DNA of 64,000 bases. Source: Lachnospiraceae bacterium. Its GTDB lineage: Bacteria > Bacillota > Clostridia > Lachnospirales > Lachnospiraceae. The notes under the pieces are model-generated. The model saw only the letters and a program-made list of their open reading frames with translations, was not told the origin of the DNA and searched no databases. Shown in pieces: positions 1 through 9,400 of the stretch (positions are counted from its first letter, which is position 1; every line of letters begins with the position of its first letter). The stretch lies in contig JALEJP010000039.1 in NCBI GenBank assembly GCA_022769625.1, positions 1 through 64,000 on the forward strand. The letters are read 5' to 3'. A program made the translations under genes and the position numbers.

Positions 1-133
1 ACCAGAGATTTGCTTACAGTTTCCTTCAGATTCCATCTCACGATGGACACCCTTACTGTTCGGCTATACACTTCCCACTATCTGGGCGTGTTCGGGACTT
101 TCACCCGTTAGAGCGCGCCCATGGCGCGCAAAC
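1..133 (-). mobile_element. Group II intron, 5' end (truncated by window edge)
   Basis: Read on the minus strand from about position 133, the sequence starts GTTTGCGCGCC, followed by GGGTGAAAGTCCCGAA and, further in, AAGGGTGTCC and GGAATCTGAAGGAA. These are the recognisable domain I blocks of bacterial group II introns whose 5' end is GTGYG and which carry an LtrA-type maturase. Only about 130 nt are visible; the ribozyme body and any reverse transcriptase lie to the left. The exact boundary is inferred from the GTGYG-like start and could be off by a few bases. Confidence 0.72.
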
Positions 134-138
134 TAAGA

Positions 139-176
139 AAAGGGATATGTCTTTCTCGTCAACATATCCCTTTTTT
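139..176 (-). terminator. Rho-independent terminator abutting the intron
   Basis: AAAAGGGATATG and CATATCCCTTTT form a perfect 12-bp stem around a 13-nt loop, flanked by T runs. On the minus strand it sits a few bases upstream of the intron start. Insertion just 3' of a terminator hairpin is the known habit of group IIC introns. The gene it once served is not visible. Confidence 0.7.
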
Positions 177-466
177 AATGATGTTCTGCTATTTCCATTG
201 GAGTTATTACCTTTCTTTTGATTTGTTTTCCCTGTTCTATTTTGTGCTTTACAAAATGAACGAATTTACGTTTTCGGTGGTCCGTACCTCTCTTTCTTAG
301 ATTTTTCGAGTCCGCCATTCGCCTTCTTAAACACTTGAATTTGAATCGCTGTATTTTAAGTTCTCATTGGACTCTCCTCCTTGAATTGGATTTGTTTTTT
401 CTTTTTAGGTCTCTTTTGTTTTGTTGTCTTTATTATATTCTTGTATTTCAATTTTGTCAAGCACTT
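177..466. other. AT-rich intergenic stretch with no supported gene
   Basis: About 290 bases between the terminator and the arcC promoter. It is strongly AT-rich. A 75-codon reading frame starting near 335 has low-complexity Phe/Leu-rich composition, no ribosome binding site and no recognisable family, so it is not called. A short dyad TTTTGT/ACAAAA occurs near 239-256. I see no RNA gene. Confidence 0.5.
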
Positions 467-495
467 TTTTCACAAAAATTATTTTATTTTATAAT
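467..495 (+). promoter_or_regulatory. Promoter of carbamate kinase gene
   Basis: A -35-like TTTTCA at 467-472 and a perfect TATAAT at 490-495 are separated by 17 bases, in an AT-rich stretch 140 bases before the arcC start. The -35 is weak, so the assignment rests mainly on the -10 and the spacing. Confidence 0.5.
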
Positions 496-633
496 TGTAT
501 TAATTTCATATATATTTCAGACAATTCTCTCTTCTCTTGCATTTTCCGGATACTCCTGTTAAAATAACTCCAAACGATACGATTGATCTTGCCTATGGCT
601 GAACTATATCAAACAAGAAACGAGGTACACATT

Positions 634-1569
634 ATGAAAAAGAGAATCGTAATTGCTCTCGGCCACCGCGCCCTCGGCACCACCTTTCCAGAACAGAAAA
701 AAGCAGTGAAGAATTCTGCAAAGGTACTGGCAGACATGATTGAAGAGGGCTGTCAGCTCGTCATCACACACAGCAATGCTCCACAGGTGGGCATGATCCA
801 TACTGCCATGAATGAATTTGGTAAATCCCATCAGGATTACACGGTAGCTCCCATGTCTGTATGCTCCGCCATGAGTCAGGGCTATATCGGCTATGATCTG
901 CAGAACGCTATCCGCGCCGAGCTTTTAAAACGTGGTATCTTTAAAACAGTATCCACCATTCTTACCCAGGTGATCGTAGATCCTTACGATGACGCTTTCC
1001 ATCATCCGGTCAAGACCATTGGCCGTTACATGAATGCCGAGGAAGCGGAAGAGGAAGAACAGAAAGGAAATTACGTCATCGAGGAACCTGGAAAAGGCTA
1101 CCGCCGTATTGTGGCAGCTCCCATGCCCAAAAGCATCGTAGAGATCGATGCGATCAAAGCCCTGGTAAAAGACGATCAGGTGGTAATTGCCTGCGGCGGA
1201 GGCGGAATCCCGGTGCTTCAGCAGGGAAATGAACTGAAAGGTGCAAGTGCTATCATCGAAAAGGACTATGCCAGCGGCAAGCTTGCTGAAGGTGTGGATG
1301 CCGATATCCTGATGATTCTCACCAACGATGCCCAGGTAGATATTGACCGCAATACCGACCATCCGACCTTCCTTGGCAAAATCACCGTAGACGAAGCCAG
1401 ACAGCTCATCGCTGCAGACCAGTTCGGTGTCAACTCCATGCTTCCAAAAATCTGCGCTTCCGTGGACTTTATCACGGCAGGGAAGGGCCGCACCGCGATC
1501 ATCACCAACCTGGATCACGCGCTGGATGCACTGAAAGGAAAAGATGGTACGATCATTACAGAAGCATAA
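634..1569 (+). CDS. arcC: Carbamate kinase-like protein
   Basis: 311 aa, the usual length of carbamate kinase, which interconverts ATP + carbamate and ADP + carbamoyl phosphate, typically to make ATP in arginine or purine fermentation. The amino-acid kinase fold is clear: KRIVIALG at the N-terminus, THSNAPQVGM near residue 50, ACGGGGIPV near 190, and a C-terminal half with LMILTNDAQV and GKGRTAIIT. I chose the ATG at 634 because GAGG lies 8 bases upstream; the frame is open further 5' without a second good site. Two blocks deviate from the canonical enzyme: the phosphate-loop GGNAL is GHRAL, and HGNGPQVG is HSNAPQVG, so this belongs to a divergent subgroup. No arginine deiminase or ornithine carbamoyltransferase gene is adjacent; it looks monocistronic, with a terminator behind it. 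Confidence 0.85.
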   Translation: MKKRIVIALGHRALGTTFPEQKKAVKNSAKVLADMIEEGCQLVITHSNAPQVGMIHTAMNEFGKSHQDYTVAPMSVCSAMSQGYIGYDLQNAIRAELLKRGIFKTVSTILTQVIVDPYDDAFHHPVKTIGRYMNAEEAEEEEQKGNYVIEEPGKGYRRIVAAPMPKSIVEIDAIKALVKDDQVVIACGGGGIPVLQQGNELKGASAIIEKDYASGKLAEGVDADILMILTNDAQVDIDRNTDHPTFLGKITVDEARQLIAADQFGVNSMLPKICASVDFITAGKGRTAIITNLDHALDALKGKDGTIITEA

Positions 1570-1594
1570 TATACCTGTTCTTTTTTCAAGGAAA

Positions 1595-1643
1595 AAAGGA
1601 GTGCTGTCGAAACAGATCCGTTTCGGCTGCACTCCCTTTCTTT
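1595..1643. terminator. Bidirectional terminator between arcC and the suf pair
   Basis: AAAGGAGTGC and GCACTCCCTTT pair around a loop that itself contains CGAAAC/GTTTCG. A-rich and T-rich flanks allow it to serve both arcC and the convergent minus-strand suf pair, whose stop codon overlaps its edge. Confidence 0.75.
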
Positions 1644-2565
1644 AATTCAGGAAATTCTCAATAATGACCGCCTCAGCCTGTTCTTCCGTCAGTCCAAAGG
1701 TGCGCAGTTTCACAAGCTGCTCGTCATTGATCCGGCCGATGGCCGCCTCATGGATAATAGCGGCATCAATATGCTTTGCATTGATTTCCGGGATTGAAGC
1801 AATCTGTGCAGTATCCATGATAATGGAGTCACACTGTACATGTGCATGGCAGGCTGCCTCACCGATGGCACGGGGATGAAACGTCTGAATGGAAGTCCCC
1901 TTTGCAACCGATCTGGAAATAATCTGCGCGCTGCTGCCCGGTCCCTCCAGATACACATCCATATTGGAGACCGCTGTCTGTTGATCATGCGTCATCAGTT
2001 TCTCTGTCACATACAGTTTCGCACCCTCTGCCAGATGTACCTTTGTCGTGCGCACGGTAGAGTCAACGCCGCGGATCTGTGCAGTATCCATGGTAAAGAC
2101 AGAGTTTTCTCCCACATAGACTTCTGTCACCGGGTTCAGAATACGCTCACCGGTGCCCTCGCCCTCACCATAGTGTTTCTCTTCATAACGGACATTGCAG
2201 TTTTTTCCGATATGGAAGGTATGGATTCCGTCATGACGGCTTTCGTTGCACCCGCTGTTATGGATGCCGCATCCGGCCACGATATTGGCTTCCGCGCCGT
2301 CCTCCACATAAAAATCATTGTAAACCACATCGTTCAGTCCCGGCACGGTGATGACAACCGGGATATGCACCCAGTCTCCCTTTGCCTCACCGCTGATCTT
2401 AAGATCAATCCCTGGCTTATCACTCTTTGGTATGACTTTTATATGATCACTGCTCCCATAACAGAGTGATCTGCCGTTCTGTCTGAGACTGAAAGCACCC
2501 TTCTGTTCAAATCCTTCCGTGTCAATCTGGCTCAGCACCTGATCGGTATACTTATCGAACTGCAT
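1642..2565 (-). CDS. sufB: SufB/SufD-family Fe-S scaffold (minimal system)
   Basis: 307 aa, shorter than classical SufB (about 465 aa) or SufD (about 420 aa). It holds the SufBD right-handed beta-helix core (PGLNDVVYNDFYVEDGAEANIVAGCG, then repeated hydrophobic rungs) and the family C-terminal IIHEAAIGRINDEQLVKLRTFGLTEEQAE. It should form the Fe-S cluster scaffold with the adjacent ATPase. Start chosen at ATG 2565, where AAGGAGG lies 8 bases upstream; this overlaps the sufC-like stop by 14 bases, so the pair is translationally coupled. No sufS, sufU or second sufBD paralogue is nearby. The two-gene arrangement fits the SUF-like minimal system (SMS, smsCB) described for archaea and anaerobic bacteria. 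Residues CGIHNSGCNESRHDGIHTF give candidate ligands. Confidence 0.85.
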   Translation of the reverse strand: MQFDKYTDQVLSQIDTEGFEQKGAFSLRQNGRSLCYGSSDHIKVIPKSDKPGIDLKISGEAKGDWVHIPVVITVPGLNDVVYNDFYVEDGAEANIVAGCGIHNSGCNESRHDGIHTFHIGKNCNVRYEEKHYGEGEGTGERILNPVTEVYVGENSVFTMDTAQIRGVDSTVRTTKVHLAEGAKLYVTEKLMTHDQQTAVSNMDVYLEGPGSSAQIISRSVAKGTSIQTFHPRAIGEAACHAHVQCDSIIMDTAQIASIPEINAKHIDAAIIHEAAIGRINDEQLVKLRTFGLTEEQAEAVIIENFLN

Positions 2566-3295
2566 TTCCGTATCCTCCTTCTTCATTGCATGCACAGCCT
2601 TTCTGCTCCACAAAGAGCTTTGGCAGAATCTCATCACGCTCTCCACAGCATTCTACCTGCCCGTCACGGATAACGAGAATGCGGTCTGCCATACGGATGA
2701 TACGTTCCTGATGGGAAATCAGCAGCAGACTTTCCTTCTTTTCCTGATGAATTTTCTCAAACTGTTTTACCAGCATGGAAAAGCTCCAGAGGTCGATTCC
2801 CGCCTCCGGCTCATCAAAAATGGATACCTTATGCTGTTTTGCCAGAACCGTCGCAATCTCAATTCGTTTGCGCTCGCCCCCGGACAAGGTGGCATCTGCC
2901 TCACGATTTAAATACTCTCTGGCACAAAGTCCCACATTGCTTAACAGCATGCAGGCTGTCTTTTCCGGCAATGCCTCCCCTGCTGCCAGATTCAAAAGAC
3001 GTGCCACCGTCATTCCTTTAAATGCCGGCGGCTGCTGAAAGGCAAAACCGATCCCGGCATTTGCTCTTTCATCCACATTTTTTGTACTGAGATCTTCCCC
3101 GTCCAGCAGGATCCTGCCGGATGTCATGGAGAGGATTCCCATGAGAAGCTTGGCGATCGTTGATTTGCCGCCGCCGTTTGGCCCGGTGATAACCAGCATC
3201 TCTCCGTCTTTCACGTCAAAGCTGACATCCTTTAAGATCTGTGTTTTTATCCCTTCTTCTATTACCTCATAAGTCAGGTGCTCTACCTGAAGCAT
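2552..3295 (-). CDS. sufC: SufC-family ABC ATPase (minimal Fe-S system)
   Basis: 247 aa cytosolic ABC ATPase. Walker A GPNGGGKST is at residues 38-46, the Q-loop FAFQQPP follows, the signature is LSGGERKR, and Walker B is VSIFDEPEAGID with the SufC-type Glu-Ala-Gly-Ile-Asp. It has no membrane partner; its partner is the SufBD-like protein encoded immediately downstream, and ATP hydrolysis would drive the conformational change needed for cluster assembly. The C-terminus carries GCACNEE, two cysteines two residues apart, not typical of classical SufC. Start ATG 3295 follows a GAAG-type ribosome site. It is first in a two-gene operon with no aminotransferase-type cysteine desulfurase beside it. 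Confidence 0.9.
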   Translation of the reverse strand: MLQVEHLTYEVIEEGIKTQILKDVSFDVKDGEMLVITGPNGGGKSTIAKLLMGILSMTSGRILLDGEDLSTKNVDERANAGIGFAFQQPPAFKGMTVARLLNLAAGEALPEKTACMLLSNVGLCAREYLNREADATLSGGERKRIEIATVLAKQHKVSIFDEPEAGIDLWSFSMLVKQFEKIHQEKKESLLLISHQERIIRMADRILVIRDGQVECCGERDEILPKLFVEQKGCACNEEGGYGNAVR

Positions 3296-3394
3296 CTTAC
3301 TTCACATCCTTCTGTATAATCTAAACAAAACCAGTATGAGAACCGGATATTGCCGGATTTCAGTATACATCCTTTTCGATAAATGGGCAAGTAG

Positions 3395-3438
3395 AAATGC
3401 CGCCCGGCAGGCCATTTCTGATCTGTCGGACGGCATTT
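3395..3438 (-). terminator. Probable terminator of the GH2 gene
   Basis: AAATGCCG and CGGCATTT bound a 16-position stem with one wobble and one mismatch, 18 bases after the GH2 stop codon. The T tract on the minus strand is weak (TTTCTACTT), so termination may be partial. Confidence 0.5.
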
Positions 3439-3455
3439 GGCAAACAATGTTCAGA

Positions 3456-6400
3456 CTATTTGATTTTTACTGTTTTTTTCTGACCTTTGTTTTTCAGTAC
3501 CTTTGTATAAGCTTTTTTCTTTGATGCCGGTACTTTGATGACTGCTTTTGCAGAAATATTCTTCAGGGCTGATTTTCCAACCGTCTTCAGATTCCTGCCC
3601 TTAATCTGAATCGTCTTCAGGTTTTTGTCACCGTAGAATGCTTTGCTGCCAATGCTTACCACATTCTTGCCGATCACTGCCTTCTTCAGCTTCGTCATGC
3701 CTTTGAATGCATTGTCAGCCACTGCTGTAACTTTTACTGTCACATTTTTGATGGTCACATCTGCTGCCACTTTTACGGAAACTGCGCTCTTTGTGGTTAC
3801 ACCATATGCCTCGGCAAGCTTTTTCTCCGCATCGGTTACGCGGTATTTCACATTGCCCACCGTGATCGTGTCGCCCGTCTTAAGCGCCATCTCCGCCTTC
3901 AGTTTTGCAAGCTCTTCCTGGGCTTTCTTCAGAGCTTCCTCTGCCTCCGCTTTCTCCTTCTGAAGCTTCTGCAGCTCTTCCCGCTCTTTATCGGAATCTG
4001 CCTTCAGGGATGCGATTTCCTTTTTTGCATTCTCCACCTGGACGATAAGCTCTGCTTTTTCCGCTTCAAGCGCAATTACCCTGGCTTTTGCTGCATCCAA
4101 CTGTTCCTGAAGATCTGTTACACTGTCTTTTGCTTCTTTCAGCTGTTTCTCAAGCTCATCAATGATATTCTGCTGATCACGAATCTCCTCTTCCTTGGCT
4201 GACAGCTGACTCTCCTTTTCTGCCAGATCTTTTTCTTTCTCCTGCAGCTGTTTTAAGAGATCCTGATACTCCTGCGCACCAGGTACTTTCAGTCCGCTCA
4301 CTGCCGCCTTCAGGCTTTCAACCTGTGCGTCCACCTGTTCCTGTGCTGCCTTTTTGTCTGCATATACCGCTTCTGCCGCCTCAATAGCTGCCTTCAGTGC
4401 CGCATAGGTTTCTACCGTGTAATCTGCCTCATTCAGGCCTTTAGCCGTATCAAGAGCTGCTTTCAGTTCTGTCTTGTCTGCTGCGTTTGGATCCGGAACT
4501 TTGATCACCTTTGCATCTGCCCAGTCACCGTTATCATGGCTGTTGCTTCCGTTTGGATCCATATAGAGGATCAGATTTTTCTCCAGACTGGTGATATCCA
4601 GGCTGATATGCTCTGCCTCTGAGTAACTGTCAAGCAGGCCGGAATGATAGAGCTCGGTTCCCACGATCTGTCCATCCACAACCTCACCGTCATACACGAT
4701 AAAGTACATACCGTTTCCGTTCTGTTTCTTGGCTGTCTTGAAATAATCAACACCCACGTAGGACTGGAAATACAGTTTTTCACCTTCCTCCAGCTGTGCT
4801 TTCAAGGAGGACAGGTCATATACGATGGTTGAAACGGCATTTGCGCCAAGACCTTTTTCAAAATAAGTTCTCTCACCGTCCACGTTCAGAGAAATCTGGT
4901 CGGAAGATGCACCATTGCAGTATTTATCCTTCTCAACCGACTCCCATGCGGACTCACCGATTACCCACTCCAGATTGGACAGGTAGGTCACCTCTCCCGT
5001 GATCGGACGTTCTTTCACCGTAACATCCACGCTTGATACTTTGACATTTACCGCTGCTCCATCCACGTCCTCTGCAGCAACATCTGCAAGAGCCATGGTA
5101 TAGGTGCCGGTTTCCGCTTCTGCTTTTGTCTTCAGAGTGATCACTGCAAACTCTTTTACATCAACAGAAATACCCGCCTCATTTGTAAAGGTATAAACCG
5201 TCTTTCCTTCTGTTTCTGCAGTGGTGATGCTTCCTTCCACACCATCTTTTACAGATACGGACGGATTTTCAAATACATTCTCATCATAATCCAGAGTAAA
5301 GCTTATCTTCTTCAGAAGCTTGTCCGAAGGAAGATTTGCCAGTTTTGCTGTCACCGCAAGCTCTTTGCCCTGAACCACATCGTCTGCCTCAAGCAGAAGC
5401 TGTGTTCCCAGCTCTTCCGTGCTCAGTTTTACCGACGCCTCTGTGATTTCCATGTTGCCGGCATCCGTATAAGGTGTGCCGTTTTCCATATAGACTCTGA
5501 CTCTTGTGGCAGAAACCGGTACAAACTGCATTACGACCGGTGCCCCGGCTTCTTTTATCATTTTCTGATCCGATACCTTCGCCCAATCGGCTCCATCCCA
5601 GTATTCCACTTCCAGGACAGACGGGATTGCGCAGTATTTGCTCTCTTTGAAGGTAAGAGATACCTGGTTCAGTACCTGGGCATCATCCCAGTAAAACTCA
5701 ACGTACTCACTTCTTCTGGATGCGCTGTTTGCCGGAAGCAGTACCGATGCACCTCTTGTGTAGGCATTTGTCCAGCTGGTCGTCTCATCGCCGTCCACCA
5801 TTTTTTCCGGATAATTCTTATCGGAACCGGTAAAGGATGCCGTTGCATATGCCTTTCCGGTTGCCAGCTCTACATCTGTCTTTGCTTCTTCACTCTCGGT
5901 GATCACCGCAGATGCTTTTAATGCAGAACCTTCTATGGTTCCCTCCACTCTGCCGTCCGTCTGTTCACCCCAGGTCACTTTGCGCAGAACGCTGTAATCA
6001 CCTGCATTACCTGTGTAATGAATGCGTACCACAGACGGAAGAGTTACTTCGGTACCGACCGGTACGGTAATCTCCACCGGATCTACGGAAACCTCTGTTC
6101 CGGTAACCTCCGGCTGCGCCGGAGCATTTCCTGTGCCATCTTCTGTAACCTTCAGAGCGACCTGTGTGGTCTTCAGATCATCAGAAGAAATGGTCAGTGT
6201 AACATCCCCTGCTTCTTTTTCCGATTTCAGGATCACCAGAACCTTGCCGTTATAAGCAGAACGCTCTGAATAATCACTGCTCTCTGTATTGCCGTATTTA
6301 TAGAGCTCATTGCTCTCCTGTTTTCCGTTGTCCACGCCAACGATGGATGCCGCACCGCTCACACGGAATTTCACCAGATTGTCCGCATCCGGTACCATGT

Positions 6401-9400
6401 TTCCGTTTTCGTCTACGATTGTGCACTCCACATAGGACAGGCTGCTGCCGTCTGCTGCCAGAACTGTCTTGTCTGCTTCTGCCTGAATCGTATACGGTGT
6501 GGAAGAAGTAGCCACGCGATCTGTTGCCACTACATTTCCATCCTTGTCATAGGCCTTCACTTCCAGAGTGCCAGCCTCATAAGGAACTTCCCAGGTCAGA
6601 TGCAGCTTACCGGAATTGAGTTCTCCTTCATCCAGAACTGCACCGTTGCTTGTATAGCCGCCCGGGTTTGTATTGTCACCCCAGGTTTTATCATCCTGTG
6701 TTTTTTCTGATGTCTCATAGTATTTCTTGCCGTAGGCTGTCTCTTTTTCATCAAAGCTTTTCTTTCCAAGAGATTCTCCGTTTAAGAACAGCTCCGCGGA
6801 CTGCTGGTTCGTGTTGACCCAGACCTCAACGGTCTCGCCCTCATGCCACTGATCCCAATTGGTCGGAAGGAGATGTACCATCGGTTCACTGATCCACTGG
6901 CTCTGATACAGATAGAAGGAATCCTTCGGAAAACCTGCCGTATCGATGGTACCAAAGGAGGATACACCTACCGGATAAACGCTGTATGGCGTGGGCTCGC
7001 CAAGGTAGTCGAATCCGGTCCAGATAAACTGACCGATAAAGCTCTTTCTGTCACGGTCTTTCTTCAGACCATATTCATTGGACATAGTCCAGGATGCAAA
7101 ATCGTTATCATAATTGGAACCGCCGCGTTTGCCTGGTGTCTGGTTGATACCTGTATTGGTAAACTGCGGATCCAGATATACTCCTCTGGATGAGGTCTGA
7201 GAAGAAGACTCGGATTCAAAGAAAAAGGTCTTTGTTCCCGTTTCCAGCAACGTGCCGTCCCCGATGGAGAAACGGCTGATCAGTCCGTCAACGGATTTGG
7301 CTGTGTTATAGTTCAGGCCATATCCGTCAAGCACCTGATTTACCAGTCCCCAGGTAGCAGTAGCACCTGGAACGCTTCTCTCCTGGTCACCGCCCATCAG
7401 AACGTAACGTGTTCCGTCTGCTGCATCCACATCGCCAAGCAGTCTCACTGCCTCGGTATACTCATTCATTTTTGACGGGTTTACACCCAGAACATCATAC
7501 TGGGATACATTATACCAGGATGGCTGTGTGCCGACGCCACGAACCTCATTGCCGATGGACCATGCAATGATGGAAGGCTCATTTTTATCGCGGTTTACCA
7601 TTTCCTGGATCACCCAGTCACTCCAGGTATATTTTGCGCCTTCGTAATTTACGCCTGGTACAGGAAGGCTTGTATATCCGTTCGGTTTGAGACCACTCCA
7701 GTCGGATGGTACCTCCTGGAAGAAGAAATTACCGAAATCATAGCTTGCCTTCGCTCTTCCCCATCCGTCAAAGGCTTCCTCCACTACCAGGATACCCTTT
7801 CTTCTGCAGACCTCAATGGCCTGTTTGGATGGCGGACAGTGAGAGGTACGGTAAGCATTGACACCCATCTCCATCAGCTTGTCAAATTCACGCTCATATG
7901 CATCGGTAAAGCTTGCTGCACCCAGCGCACCGGAATCATGGTGAAGGTCAACACCCTGAATCTTGGTATATTCTCCATTTACATAGAGGCCGCCGCTTGC
8001 AGGATCGCTTGTGGTTTCCTGTACCTCTGCCCAGCGGAAGCCATATTCTGTCTCCTCTGTGTCAATTAACTGATAGCCGTCTGCGCTACCGTTGATTTCC
8101 TGATACAGATCTACTTTCACCGTATACAGATATGGAGTCCCCAGATTCCAGGGATACCACAGATTTACATTGGAGATTTCCACCGCATCCCTTCCGGTCA
8201 GAGACAGGGAAAATGCCGTAGACGGATTGATTGCTGTTTTCTCCGTTGTCTTATCTGCTACCTTTTTGCCATCGGCATCGTATACACTTACCTCCATATA
8301 GACATTGGAGTTGGTAGAATCACTGTAGCCCTCTGCCTGTACCTCCAGATGGGCTGTTTTGGAGTCTGTATAATCACTTTCCAGATCCGGCGTGGTCAGT
8401 GTAATGCCATTCCGGTTGAAATATGCCTGATTGTCGATCACCAGATGTACCGGACGGGTGATACCGCTTCCGGTGTACCAGCGTCCGGAAGGAGACATGT
8501 TCTGTACCTTTACCACCAGAACATTTTCCTGACCGTATTTGATCTTATTTGTGATATCCAGGGCAAATCCGGTATAACCGCTTGGATAGCTGCCTGCCAC
8601 TTCGCCGTTTAAATATACCACACAGTTCTGGTAAACGCCTTCAAAATCAATGGAAATGGTTTTGCTGCCCTGCATGGAAGCCGGAACCGTAAAGCGCTTG
8701 CGATAGTAGGCAAGACCGCCCTGCAGGTATGCCTGAGAATCCACGGAACTGGAAACCTTCTCACCCTCGATGCTGAAATCATGGGGAACATCTACTGTTC
8801 TCCAGCCAAGATCATTGAAATCCTCCGCCACGATCTCTTCTGTCGTATAATCGCCGGCATCCTTGACACCTGCAGCTGCAAATCCGCCGTCAGCCACTTC
8901 CGGTGTTCTGGTTGCCAGGTAGAACTGCCAGTTTTCATCAAAATCCAAAGAGCCCAGCGCATCTTCCTCTACGTTCTGCACCAGTCCGGATGCATCCAGC
9001 ACTTCCACCGTCATAACTGCTTCGTATTCTTTTTCCTCAACCGTCACCTTACCGGTTACTGTAAAGCTTTTGCCTGCTTCTTCCGTGCTGATGGCGGAAA
9101 GCTCCTCACTGTTCCACTCCACGTCAAACAGCGCGCTGGTGCCGTCTGTGTAAAGAACTGTTGCCTGGGCCGGAGCGGTAAATAAACTTCCAATCATCAC
9201 TTTTTTCGTGATCTCCTGCACTTTGTCAACCGTCTTTGGACCGGCCTCTGCCTGTTTCCACAATTTCACATTATCCATGTCAATATACTGTCCGGTAACC
9301 GTACTGGAAATCACAATATCACAGGTTCCGTCCGCACCGACTTCAAAGGTGTCGGTTGTGTAAGTATTCCACTCATTCCAGACAGTCGGAGTCACTGCTA

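Noticed and set aside
335-562. 75-codon frame before arcC
   Set aside because: Low-complexity Phe/Leu/Ser-rich translation of AT-rich DNA, overlaps the arcC promoter, no ribosome site.
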